Shown here: positions 42,372 to 53,023 of the stretch, piece by piece | Position numbering within the stretch: position 1 is the first letter of the stretch | How the letters are laid out: every line of letters begins with the position of its first letter | Source: Ophiobolus disseminans | Lineage: Eukaryota > Ascomycota > Dothideomycetes > Pleosporales > Phaeosphaeriaceae | Assembly: GCA_010093685.1 (NCBI GenBank) | Contig: MU006216.1 | Coordinates: 1,253,065-1,317,064, forward strand | Direction of reading: 5' to 3' | Length of the DNA stretch: 64,000 nucleotides | Made by a program: the position numbers and the translations under genes | The notes under the pieces: generated by a model | The model's input: only the letters and a program-made list of their open reading frames with translations | Told to the model about the DNA's origin: nothing | The model's database searches: none

Positions 42372-43641
42372 TCATTTCGCTTTCCGTTGCGTAGCCTCGC
42401 TGTTACTCTCCTTCGCCGTACTCTTCCCTTCAGCCTTCTCCTTCTCTTTCTTCTCTGATGCCCTTTTCTTAGCTCCCTCTTTCTCCAAGATCTCGATGGT
42501 CTTGGAACTGCTCTCCCACAGCTGTTTCTGGAGTACTTCATCATCGATCTCCTTCCGCGACCAGCTGACCTTCCTACATTCTTTCAAGAAGTAGCCTCCG
42601 TCTCCCCTGCCCCATTGTGCCTCCATTGCAGCGTAGAGGAACGTCTGCGCACCCTGATCTCCGCTCTTCAGCACGAGCCACCATACTGGCCATGTGAAGA
42701 GATATAATGCCAGTCCCCAGAGCGAACCGAATGTGAGGAAGCGCCGCATGCCTGGTGTGCGCGTCCAGCCCGGATCTACCATGATGACGCGTGCATTCAT
42801 GGGCTTCTTGTCGGGGCGGGCGTATGTTGACAAGTGCTTCTGGAATGCCACTGCGAAGGTCATGAGGGCAAGCTTCGAGGTCGCGTATACATTGCTGGGC
42901 CTGAATTCTGTCTGTGCACGTTCTTTCTTTGACTTTGCCGTGCTTGACTTGGCATCAAAGTCCGGTAGCTGTCCGCCGACGTATGCGGCACATGTTCCGA
43001 AGATGATGCGTACGTCTCTGTCCGGAGGCTGAGCACGCAGTGCGGGACTGAGGATGCTCAGGAGGTGAAAGTTGGCAACATAGTTCAGACCCCAGCTTGA
43101 CTCGAGCCCGTCTTCTGTCATCGTAGGCTTGCCTCCCGCAGGTGTCATTGTATTCGCGCACAGGATAACCATGTCGAGACGACGAGGCGGTGCATTGTCG
43201 ACCCATTTCGTAGCAAACAGTCGTATGCTGTGGAGCGACGTGAGATCGACATGCTCGGCGGTAATCAGCTCGTTGCCCGTCTGTGTTCGGAGGTCTTCGA
43301 TGTAGTCCACGAAGAAGGGGTCGGTAAGCGGTTGTTGGACGAGGAGGACGATTTGGGCGCCGCGGGTTGCCAGTTGCTTGACGACTTCAGCTCCTATACC
43401 AGCCGTACCTCCCTATTCCAGTATCAGTATGCCGCTCTAAGCCATCCCAGTAGGGAAATCTCACCGTGACCATGACCACCTTGGAATGCATATTCCGCTC
43501 CGACTTGTTGACGGCGCCATTGAAGAACCATTTCAGCAGGTACAGCAGAGCAAAGAAGGGTGCGACCTTCACCGCGGTCCAGCCGAGGGGTATGGAGGAC
43601 AGGCCCTGATCGAAGACCTGGGCGAGGATGTTGACGGGCAT
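42372..43641 (-). CDS. Short-chain dehydrogenase/reductase with N-terminal membrane anchor (405 aa)
   Basis: Exons 43465..43641 and 42372..43412 give 405 aa across a GTGAGA...TAG intron. An N-terminal hydrophobic segment (KVAPFFALLYLLKWFFNGAV) should anchor it in a membrane. The splice creates the nucleotide-binding motif T-GGTAGIG (residues 59-66). The fold continues with LCANTMTPAG (the NNAG-like motif in altered form) and the active-site Y-x-x-x-K in NVYATSKLALMTF. After the catalytic core come VDPGWTRTPGM and a second hydrophobic stretch (LWGLALYLFTWPVWWLVL). The tail is lysine/glutamate-rich. It is a NAD(P)-dependent oxidoreductase, likely at the ER or lipid droplets; the substrate is unknown. 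The gene is divergent to the G-patch gene. Confidence 0.9.
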
Positions 43642-43921
43642 TGTTGGCTGAGGTGGTACGGAATGGGTTTAAGCAACGCGGAACCATAGCCATGGTGGCT
43701 CGCTAAGCGTGCGGATCTACGCGGGTACGAGCACGTGGCGTCACAGCATGTGATTGCACGTGGGGTTTGTCGCCTGGAGTTCATCACCAACGAATTTTTG
43801 TCTTCACTGCCATAACTGCTGCTGCGGCGGTGCCACTCTTTCACCGTCGCAGGATTTCAACACTCTCAAAAACATCGACGTTTACTCCCATACAACGAAC
43901 TACTGTCTTTCACGCATCACC

Positions 43922-44629
43922 ATGACGGCGCGCACCATGGGCCCTCGCACAGAGGAAGACACTTACGAAGAAGACCCGCGATACGATGACGCCGATGTCT
44001 CCACCCTACCCTTCGTTCAGCAACCCGCATTCGGCCGCGGTCTCTGGAAGAACCCCGTACAATTCGTGTCCGCCGCGACAGACGCGCCTGTAGCTGCCAT
44101 CGCCCCCACAATTGGTCGCACAATGGCGGAGAAGTACCTCGCCATCATATTCCCAAACGGCCAGCCGCAACCGAAAACCGAGGCATACCCGGCATGTGGC
44201 ATATGCGGCGAGCCCGTCAAGGAGACCGACCAGCGCATGCACTACCTCAGTCCTGCGCATCAAGCTGTATTACCACGAGCGCACGTACCCTCCGCTATCG
44301 ATCGCACGCGCATGGGACTCAAATACATGTCCAAACACGGATACGATGTCGATGCGCGCGTAGGACTGGGTGCAAGTGGACAAGGCATGCTCTTCCCGCT
44401 CGTGCCCAAGGAGAAGCGGGATAACCTGGGCCTGGGCATTGACAAAAAGGAGCACGAGAAGAAACGCTCGCTAGGAGGTGCTAGCAAGGCGGACGTGAAA
44501 GAGGGCAGATTAGATGCAGGCCAGGTCAGGAAGTTGGCGCAGGTGCAGAAGAAGAAGCATGATCGACTGCAGAGGATGTTCTACGGGAACGATGAGGTGG
44601 AGAAGTACTTGGGGCAGCTGGGTGGATAG
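43922..44629 (+). CDS. G-patch domain protein with a C2H2-like zinc unit (235 aa)
   Basis: A 235-aa frame from ATG 43922; the upstream open extension to 43754 has no ATG. Residues 92-113 have CGICGEPVK...RMHYLSPAH, a CxxC...H...H arrangement that can hold zinc. A G-patch follows at about 131-172: RMGLKYMSKHGYDVDARVG, GLGASGQGMLFPLVP and NLGLG. The C-terminus is helical and lysine-rich. G-patch proteins usually activate DEAH-box RNA helicases in splicing or ribosome making. The order (zinc unit, then G-patch) recalls the metazoan GPANK1 C-terminus, but no ankyrin repeats are present. The nuclear role is inferred from the family. Confidence 0.85.
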   Translation: MTARTMGPRTEEDTYEEDPRYDDADVSTLPFVQQPAFGRGLWKNPVQFVSAATDAPVAAIAPTIGRTMAEKYLAIIFPNGQPQPKTEAYPACGICGEPVKETDQRMHYLSPAHQAVLPRAHVPSAIDRTRMGLKYMSKHGYDVDARVGLGASGQGMLFPLVPKEKRDNLGLGIDKKEHEKKRSLGGASKADVKEGRLDAGQVRKLAQVQKKKHDRLQRMFYGNDEVEKYLGQLGG

Positions 44630-45029
44630 ATGAAGACTCTATGGAGGACTTGCTCAATAGCTCCAAGGCATTGCCAATTTCCAGGGCATGTTAGAGACGA
44701 TATGACATAGTGGTCAGATGTTTGTGTAGCATAGCGTAGGCGTTTGTGGCTTCTGGCATTTCAGCCAGCATTTGAGATACCCATATTTGAGTAGAGAAAA
44801 AGATGACGAAAATCTCATGTCACACATATACCATTGTTGAACTTGGAAGGTTCTGTGAGTACACCATTTGTCACCATCCTCTTTTGCAGCAGAGTAAGAA
44901 ACGAGTCTCACATCCAACCATCAGATATCAAAAGACCACATATATAGATAAGAAGATCGCATTCAGAAAAATATGTACCAGGAGACTAAATACGCTATGC
45001 ACTTTAGAGAATGAGCAATCTTATCCCAT
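44630..45029. other. Intergenic between converging genes
   Basis: About 400 AT-richer bases with the 3' flanks of the G-patch gene and of the monooxygenase gene. Nothing else was seen. Confidence 0.6.
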
Positions 45030-46968
45030 CTACAAACTCGCCTTCTCAACCCCCATCTTCTTTCCAGTAACAACCCCAAAATACCCATCTAGCGCCTCAC
45101 ACGTCCCCTTACCCTCGACCAACTTCACTACAACGCCCACATACCCATCAGGCCTCACCACCACAATACCGCCTTCATCCTCGTGAAGTCCCATCTTCGC
45201 GTGCGCCGCAGCCTTCGCATCCGGCACCCTTTGATCCCACACATCATCCGCGTAGACATGGTCTGCATATCTAGCAAACGTCTGAGGCAGTTGCTCGTCA
45301 ATGTGAATCTGGCTTCTTGGCGCGTTGAAGACGAGCGCAAGGGTAAGGAATGAGGAATGCGGGTTATGATGCTCGTGGTAGCGATCCGCCTTATCGAGAT
45401 CGGAGTGTAGGAATGTGCTGAAGAAGGATGTTGGGTTGGCCATGTTGGCTGCCAGATCCTTGAGCGCAGCAGCAGTCTTGTCAATCTTTCCGCCGAAGAC
45501 GAAGATGCGGTAGCTTCCGTTGAGTGGCACTTCTTGCTCGAGGTGCACGACGTTTGCGTCTACGACACGTGTGACGGTTGCAGGCGAGAGGATGCGGCCG
45601 GTGCGTTGTGTGGTGCCGTGTTCGTAGGAGATGTACAAAGGGTGTTGGGACGGGTGTTCCGGGCCCCAATTTATGGTGTTGGGGTTGTAAGCTACGCCGT
45701 AGCCGGATGTGAATTCGCAGGAAGCTTTGAAGGTCTTGATGAATTCGTTTTCGACGGGCTCGTTAGAGGCGGCGCCGGCGACTTCGCCTGCCGAGGGGAT
45801 GCGTGTAGAGAAGAGCTTGGCGTAGCGGGCGTCGAAGTCGAGAAGCGTTTCGGCGATGAGTTGGCGTTCGGATTCGTAGGTTTTGAGTATGTCGCGTTGC
45901 ATCCAGCCGGACTCCACGTGGTGGATCTTCCATGCTAGGTTCACTGCGTCCAGGAATGCGGTGTTCATGCCCTGTCCTGCTTTTGGTGAATGGGTGTGGC
46001 ATGCGTCGCCACCCATGAAGACGCGCTCGTCGAGTGTGTAGCGCTCGGCAATACCTTGGCCAATGGGATAGACGGAGTACCACTCGATGCGGTCCCATGT
46101 GATGGTGTATGGCTTGAGAATCTCCTGAGCAAGTCGCTGAGTGTCTTCTGCAGTGACGGTTTTGCGCGGATCCCAGTCTTTGTCCGTGGAGCTGGCGACT
46201 TGAATGTAGAGGCGGACCATGTTGTTTTCGCGAGGAATGACCATTATGCTGCCGGCATCGGAGTGGATCGTACATTTCATCTGGTGCTTTATCAGACATG
46301 GCCACACAACATATGTAAATAGGACGTACCTTGATATCAGGGAAGTTTGTCCGCACTACACCATCCATGACACCCCAAACGTGGGCAATTGGATCCTTGT
46401 AGCGAATCTTTACACCAAGCTGGTCGCGTACGAAACTTCTTGCGCCTTCTCCACTGAACAGATATTTTGCTCGTACGGTTTCTGACATTGTGCCATCGAC
46501 ATGCGCCAAGTTGACTTCGACTGGGTAAGTTGGGTCTTTGCCATCGTTCTTGAATCCAGTGATTGTCCATGGCCTTTGTAGTTGTGTTCCGCTCTTCTCC
46601 ATGTCCTCAATGAAAACGCGCTCGATCAAGCCTTGATGTAGTAGCGTTGTGAAGGGGTATCGGGCATCGATGAACTTCGGACAACTCGCCCATGTTCCTG
46701 TTCGGTGAATTCCCTTTGCGGCTGGATCCCAGAAAGCAACCTCATACACCTTCGCCGGTTCGTGTTCCATAATCTTCCGCTTCAATCCCATGTTCCGCAG
46801 AAGATCAAGCGAGCGGGGCTGGATGCCATCAGCCCGTCCGGTTGGTGTTGGTTCTGGCCTGTTATCGATGTGCTTGATCTTGTAACCCCATCGTGCCAGA
46901 CATGTTGATAGGCAAAGACCAACAGGTCCCGCGCCAACAATAACGATATCGTAGTTCTCCACCGCCAT
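45030..46968 (-). CDS. FAD-dependent phenol 2-monooxygenase-type hydroxylase (629 aa)
   Basis: Exons 46330..46968 and 45030..46280 give 629 aa; the intron has GTACGT...CTGAT...CAG. The FAD site opens the protein: YDIVIVGAGPVGLCLSTCLA (residues 6-25), with the ribose-binding acid in IDNRPEP. The second FAD motif is VFMGGDACHTHSPKAGQGMN, followed by AFLDAVNLAWKI. The substrate-domain element GRADGIQPRSLDLLRNMGL matches phenol hydroxylase relatives. The last 170 residues form the thioredoxin-like dimerisation domain of this class (YRIFVFGGKID...IVVVRPDGYVGVVV). It would hydroxylate aromatic compounds using NADPH and oxygen, in catabolism of phenols or in secondary metabolism. No pathway partner is adjacent. 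Confidence 0.93.
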
Positions 46969-48355
46969 GTCGTAGCCGTCGGTATGGATTCAAGGGATTA
47001 CACAATATGAACAGAGATTCGGTATAACTAGAGCCGATATGGTACAAAGGTACGATGCTTCACCCCGTGGCAGTAATAGATGACAGCAAGAATATATTAA
47101 CCAGATTGAAGATCATCTGCAACAGCGCGACAGGCCTCTTTAAGAGGCCCAATTTAGTGCCAGACGCCGGATCCATGGCACTTAGCACGGGACTGGTAGC
47201 GTATCCGGCAATAAAATCGGTTGTGCAGGTCTTCGATCTTGGGCGTTCGAGGCGCGCCGTGGAGCATGCCGTCATGTTGCGGGGATCGTGGGCGGAAGTG
47301 TTGCGCGGCATATATTGCCAAGCCACCTAACGCGCCTTCCCCGTTTCGGTTAATGTCAGACAAAGAAGCGCGGAAAACTCGGGGAAGGGGCACGTGTTGC
47401 GTTAGTAACGTCTCCACATTCCGACACTACACTTACCGTGTAAATGTCCCTTGTGAATGTGACCGTCAGCATCTTCAGATCCTCAGAGAGCTCGTGCGAG
47501 GCCAAATTCTCCTGATTCAAGCATCCGATGATGTACCACTCGCCTCCGAGCAAAGTCCCGTTCCTTTTCCACCAACATCAAAGGGTCTTGATTCGTACCA
47601 AATTTGTTCTGCTTGGCAAACACAGTAAGACATGACGAACAGCGAACACCTACTGGGCCATGGTGTGGCGTCAGACGTGCTTTTGCGAGCCATGAATGAA
47701 ACAGCACCTTCCGCTCCCATGCAATCAGCATGACAACGATCTGGGACACACAGCTGAGAGCGCCGTTTACCAACCTCGTTGAGGTTCAAGACTCACCGAA
47801 AACGGATGCAAGATATCTTGATGGACAGTGAACGTACGTCGAGTCCATGCTTGGAATTGTTGCGATTCCTTCAGATTGTCCGGACGACTTCTCGCCGACG
47901 AGATGGGCCGCTCTGAGACACTTCTCCAGGCCGAAATGCAGTGTCGAGCCGAGCGACCAAGCACAGTGCCATTTATCATTCAGCTCGCTGTTGGGCATGT
48001 CCCAAAATTTGGCTTGACTGAGAATCAACACAGCGCCGACCTCGTCCGATTTAGACGGTGACAACAAGGTCGCGTTAATTTTTCTCTTCTAATAGCGGAT
48101 CCTGAAACCATTCACGCAGTTATTCAGGAAACGAAAAAGATTCGTGTACGGCAACGAGCAACTCCGGAACGCAGCACGCTAGATGAGGCCGAGGTTTCAT
48201 CCTGAACTAAGACCATGACAGTCACTTTGCGTGCTGGCGTTATAGGGGCTGAGGCATTACCCTGTTGGAAACAAACATGATGACTCTTTCTCTAGCACTA
48301 CCACTCATGTACAGGCCCTGGGGTTGAAGCTCCGTACTCCGTTCAAACATTCGCT
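46969..48355. other. Intergenic
   Basis: About 1.4 kb between the monooxygenase start and the membrane-protein locus. Short frames on both strands between 47055 and 48067 overlap and have no motif. No repeat or RNA gene was found. Confidence 0.5.
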
Positions 48356-49687
48356 ATGACGAACCTCGGACCGATGACAACAGCCTTCTCCCCTCCTACA
48401 AGCTGCAGTACCGCCATTCTTGGCTATTGTGCCCGGGATGCTTGTACTGCACAGTTAGGAAACACTTGCACTACACCGTCTGGTGAAGACGGATTTACAA
48501 ACGCTTTGCAACACACTACTGACGCCGCATGTTGGCCATCGGGAACTCAATTCCTAAGCCAAACATACGACAGCAGTATTCGCGGATACGCAACGTCACT
48601 ATACTTCTCACCCGCGTCAAATTGTCCGGCTGGTTGGTCGACGGTCACGGTTGGTGATGACACGAACATATTTCCTGGAATCAGTGCCGGCGAAGCCGGC
48701 GTCATCTGTTGTCTTTCGTACGTGGATGATCTCTATACCACATCACACAACTAAAGCAATGCTAACTCGATATGTATCAGTGGAATGGGTTGGAAATCGG
48801 ATGGAGGTTGCTACGCAGGTCCAAGCCTCACATACACCATAGGAAAGTGTCACCAGAAGGACATAACCGTGTATGCGACTAGGGTTGTCCCCGAATTTGC
48901 GAGAGAGTAGACTACAGTGAGCTCGGGAGACCCACCATTCATGATGAGCGCTGCCGCCATTCAATTGCGTTACGCCATTGCATCGACATCAACACAGTTC
49001 CCAGATGGAGCTAGCCCGAGTGCCCCAGCATCAGAACCGCCGGCGTTGGAAGGTACAGCTAATGGGGGCCGGTGGTCTAGTGGCGCTGGAACGGCGGTAG
49101 CTGTCATCATGTCACTCACTCTCTTTATGTCAGCGTTTCTTGCCTTCCTTCTCTGTCTGCGAAATAGAAAAGCGACTGCGGCACGAGGCAAAGACGACTC
49201 CGCTCTAGTACCACAAGATCTGAGAGATCGTGAGCGAAACGAGGAGACTGTATTCCCAAAGCCACAGTTAAAGCTACCCGTTGCAATCATGTCTACCCCC
49301 GGATCTTTGCAACTTTCGGAACTAGCAGTGACTTCCCCCCGCGTTATCGAACTGAACAGCGACGACAACTTAGCCTACCTTCCAAAGTCTAGCGACAACG
49401 GTAGTTGGCCTCATCCCGCGAGATCCATCCGAAACAACCATTGGGGCCACCCCTATGAGCTGGCTGCGACCAATCTGTCACGTACATCTCTGGTCAGTTC
49501 GGGCAGGAGTCGGCCCTCGAGCGCGAGGAATGGAAACAATCCAGCTGGGACGCTCGAGAATCTCCAGGCGAAGCGGGCGACAATCACTGCGGAACGGGAG
49601 AGACTACACAGGGTTGAGATATTTCGAGACGAAGAGCAATGGCTGAGCACGGTGATTGCTGAAATGGAAGGACTTAGTGCTTCCTGA
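48356..49687 (+). pseudogene. Cys-rich single-pass membrane protein gene interrupted by in-frame TAG
   Basis: Exon 48356..48717 joins across GTACGT...GCTAAC...CAG (48718-48780) to 48781..49687. The ectodomain begins MTNLGPMTTAFSPPTSCST, has about a dozen cysteines and the block SPASNCPAGWSTVTVGDD...GVICCLSGMGWKSDGGCY. This is the pattern of a fungal family of surface proteins with C-rich heads. After VVPEFARE comes TAG (48908-48910). The same frame stays open for 258 more codons: a juxtamembrane S/P-rich part, one TM helix (AVAVIMSLTLFMSAFLAFLL) with a basic stop-transfer (RNRK), and a cytosolic tail with a final helix (RAERERLHRVEIFRDEEQWL in outline). No other lesion is present, so the stop is recent, recoded, or an error. 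The original codon is most simply CAG. Confidence 0.68.
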
Positions 49688-50621
49688 GCCCTTTGGGCCG
49701 TGCTTGGTGCGTTCTGGGATTGCGCTATGAGTTGTCTTGGGCAGTATTGGAGGGTACATGTTTTCAGAAAAGAGCAACAACGTAGACGACTTTCTTTGAC
49801 TACTGCGAACACTTTCATCTTTTCTTCCGACAAGATTATTGTCACGGTTGTTTCCGGGTAACTTGTACCAGTCCAAGGAACTCTACGAGGCCTTGACGCA
49901 CTACTTCATACGGATGAGGTGACTGGCGACATCAGGAAGACTGTCACAAACGACGGAGATTGTCGCCACAGCGGACATATGATGCACTTTAGCATTTAAT
50001 CAAGACTCATGTACAAAGTCGAGTGAAACCTCTTTTCACTTTCACCATACACCTTGGAATATGGCTGACCTCCTTCATATGCATGCCGCAGTGACGCTAC
50101 CTATTTCGATGCGATCCCGTACTTCATTGTAGAAATATTCAGTGTGAAGTTCACCACCGTATCTCCTAGTCTTGCGAGTGACTCTTACCAGCTGAGTGCA
50201 GGCACGGCGTCATGGGCGCCGTCTGTACACTCAGACAGCAACATGGCCACGAGTGACGGAGTGGGAGAGGGCCTCGGGAGAATCAACTTGAGGAGCTTAT
50301 AGCTAAGGGTGCATCTATTGCTGTTGAACGAGAGCGGCCGAACGGGCTCAACACACTGCGGGATAAAAGGTTGGGCGCTACTATTGCAGAAATGGAAGAA
50401 AGGGGAAGTAGACAAGTTGCCATGCAGTGATCAGCGAAATTTTAAAGCAAATACTCACAGTTTCATATCGTCGTTAGCACCAAAATATCCTTTATCCGGT
50501 GCCTAGGCCTCGAAAAGCACTCAGAGGTTTCTCCCTCACCAAAAAAACCAGCCACACCCTTCAAAAAAGACCATCTTACCAACCACCACTTTGCTTCAGA
50601 GCGACAGGCACATGACAACGC
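49688..50621. other. Intergenic
   Basis: About 0.9 kb between the membrane-protein locus and the tRNA gene. I see no gene, repeat or RNA structure here. Confidence 0.55.
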
Positions 50622-50628
50622 AAAAAAA
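50622..50628 (-). terminator. RNA polymerase III terminator (T7)
   Basis: Seven consecutive T residues on the minus strand start 8 nt after the discriminator base of the tRNA gene. This is the usual Pol III stop signal and supports the gene being transcribed as a tRNA. Confidence 0.85.
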
Positions 50629-50636
50629 GGTATTCT

Positions 50637-50774
50637 TGGTCAATACGGGGGTCGAACCTGATTGATATTAGTATTTGCGTAACTGCGATGGTGTGTGAGA
50701 TAACATACCCGCGACCTTGGCGTGTCAAGCAGAAGCTATTAGCACCACGCTCTAACCAACTGAGCTAATCGACC
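50637..50774 (-). tRNA. tRNA-Ile (AAT anticodon) with two introns, one spliceosomal-like in the T-arm
   Basis: Read on the minus strand, GGTCGATTAGCTCAGTTGG opens the acceptor stem, D-arm and A box, and the anticodon loop is CTAATAA (anticodon AAT). A 13-nt intron sits between positions 37 and 38, the canonical site cut by tRNA-splicing endonuclease. A second, 51-nt insertion (50658..50708) splits the T-stem: GGTCGCGG | GTATGT...TACTAAT...CAG | GTTCGACC. Without both, the RNA is 74 nt with all stems paired: acceptor GGTCGAT/ATTGACC, anticodon TGGTG/CGCCA and T-stem GCGGG/CCCGT, with discriminator A. The B box (GGTTCGACCCC) is intact because the insertion ends in G. A T7 terminator follows. 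The second insertion has the length and signals of the protein-gene introns in this window. Whether it is spliced is unknown. Confidence 0.9.
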
Positions 50775-51484
50775 GATTTGATGATGTGTGATTAACTTTT
50801 GGATTATACTTTTTATTATCATAGTTGCATTACGTTAGCAATGCGTATCTGCGTTGATACGGCAGGTTTTTTTGACCATGGTGGTGGGGGTAGTCGTGGG
50901 CTCCCGAGATCGGATGGAAGCGAAGTGGGGTAGTGGGGTGGGCGGAAGGACTGGTGACTAGTGCTGATGGTGTTGGGATAAAGCGAGTCTTGCGTATATG
51001 TGCATTTAAATCATGGGTGTAAAATATCGCAAGTGTATTGGGCTGTATCATCATGCACAGGGGAGAGATAACGACGAGAAGCAATGTTCTGTTGGATGTG
51101 GTGATAAAACTAACTTGAACAGTATGTTCCAACCCTCCATATGCTACAACACATGATCGAGAAGTAACACTATTTACCTTGACTCGCTTGACTCATGCAT
51201 ATATTCGTAGATCTGCCGTACACAGTATAACCATGACCCATCCACCGAACGCCAGACACCTGATGGTCTAGCACTTAGACCAGGAGTAATGTCAAGTCAC
51301 ACATGCCGCAAAAATGCTAAACTTCGTGCAAGTAAACAAATGCCCCACTGACAATGTTGTCAATCCGTGTCCTCCTCTGACTCGCAGCCCTGGGCTACCC
51401 CGCAAGCTTTTGCAGCGTTGTGTGGCAATTGAATCGGCCGTCTGTATCTTCCTCAGTCCCACCCTGACAGGAGTGTGCCGTGCT
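50775..51484. other. Intergenic upstream of the tRNA gene and downstream of the Tma46 gene
   Basis: About 0.7 kb. An AT-rich stretch (about 50785-50830) directly precedes the tRNA gene on its transcribed strand, as is common for Pol III genes. No other feature was seen. Confidence 0.5.
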
Positions 51485-52614
51485 TCAGGATATCGTAACT
51501 TCACCCATCGACGCGGCCAACCGCTCCTCCTCCTTCCTCGCTCTCGCCGCCTCCGTCTCCCTTCGCATAGCCTGCAGATTCCATCCCGCCTCTTCATCGT
51601 CACTATCCGCATCGCTGTCCTGCCAGTCGCCTTGCTCGAACATGGCACGACCAGTCGCTTCCTTCATCTTTTTGGCTTCTTCCTCTGCCTGCTTCTTGCT
51701 GATGCGCTCCTTCTTCCACTTCGCGAAAGATTCTTCGGTGACGGGTGTGCCCGTACCAGTAAGCTTGTGTCGTTCGGATTCGAGGAAGTCTTCGAGTGTG
51801 AGCGTGGCCATTGGGGAGTTTGCCATGAGGGCCTTTTCGGCGGCGCGTTGTTCTTTTGTTTTGATGACGAAGCTATGATCGATCAGCATATGAGTTCCAG
51901 GTTGAGATATGTGTTGAGACTCACCCAGGTGGTAGCGAGTGCTTATACTAGAAGGCGCGGGTACGAAGTCAGCGTTTGTCTCGCAGTCAAGCCGTACATG
52001 GATATGCTTACCATGCACTGATCGCCCCCGTTCGGGCATACCCAGAACCAGCCATATTTCTGATCCTCAATGGCCTGAATGAAGTACTTGCACACTTTAT
52101 CAGTCGTGGTCTTCGGGTTGCCTTGCTTGCTGAGGACAACGCTCCGTAGCTTCTCCTCATCCCAGTCGGTCATGTTATCCTTCTTCTTCACATCGTCCTC
52201 ATCTTCCTCCTTGTCCCTGTTGTCCGTGTACAAACTCCGCTTCTCAGTCTTGCGCTCCACGTTGAGATCGTGCGAGAACTTGCACTTCTTGCCCTTCTCG
52301 CAGTTGCCCTTCTTGAAGAACTGGCATAGTATTGTTTTCGGGTCGACGCCAAAGGGAACTTTCTGGATCTGGACGGGCTTGAAGAGGTCCGCTGTCTCTT
52401 TGCGGGCTTGCTCCGCGGCGAGCTTTTCCTTCTCCTTCTGCAGCTTTTCGGCTTCTTTGCGCTTCTGCTCGGGGGTGCCTCCTGCGGCGGCGGTGGCATT
52501 GATTTGCTTGATCTGTTTCTGTGCGGCGCCACCCTTTTTATTTTTCATGCCAAAAGTTTTGTCCACCGCGACCTTCTTCACCTTTGGCTGCTCACCCTTG
52601 CCTTTTGGTGGCAT
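51485..52614 (-). CDS. TMA46: CCCH zinc-finger protein Tma46/DFRP1 (ZC3H15 homologue)
   Basis: Exons 52012..52614, 51925..51947 (only 23 nt) and 51485..51872 give 337 aa. The N-terminus is a lysine-rich helix (MPPKGKGEQPKVKKVAVDKT, FGMKNKKGGAAQKQIKQI). The first CCCH finger is CQFFKKGNCEKGKKCKFSH; a second is CKYFIQAIEDQKYGWFWVCP then NGGDQCMYKH. The micro-exon supplies YKHSLPPG, which completes this finger and leads to FVIKTKEQR. The C-terminal DFRP region follows (LTLEDFLESERHKL), as expected for binding the GTPase Rbg1/DRG1. The complex associates with translating ribosomes. Finding the 23-nt exon in frame with family sequence is strong support for the model. Confidence 0.93.
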
Positions 52615-53023
52615 TCTGGCAGGCGCTGAGGTTAAATGAGTGTGGGTGAATGAACCGCTCGAAAATTCCGGAGGCGCAGGTTGATGGTGGCGTGGTACCC
52701 GGGGGCGGTCGATGTGCTAAGGCTGAGTGTGTGTCAAAGTGAGAATGACGATGTGTGGGGTGGAGCGGGAAAGATGCTTGGTGGCCCTGCGCTCGAGCCC
52801 GCCCTCACCCGCCGACTTTCCGAAGCTCAAGGTGGCCTTCACATGAACATACGAATCACATCACAACACAAACAGCTCGAATCTTCAGTGCTGCACCTCT
52901 TCATTCAACCCCACAGCTTCCGTACGAGGTCCAGTGATTTGTTCTGTTCAATTGCCCTGCTAACCGCGCCCTAGAAAGTTCTATAAACTCACCTCTCCCA
53001 TCGAACGCGCCGTCGCAGCCAAA

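Noticed and set aside
43754..43921. Upstream extension of the G-patch protein
   Set aside because: It has no ATG and lies in the promoter/leader of a divergent pair.
48866..48910. A roughly 42-nt intron removing the TAG in the membrane-protein gene
   Set aside because: It is too short for this genome, has no branch site and would remove family-like sequence (VYATRVVPEFARE).
50658..50708. Treating the T-arm insertion as evidence that the tRNA is simply a pseudogene
   Set aside because: Both halves are undamaged and pair perfectly after removal, and Pol III signals are intact, so decay is not the simplest reading; it stays open until RNA is tested.
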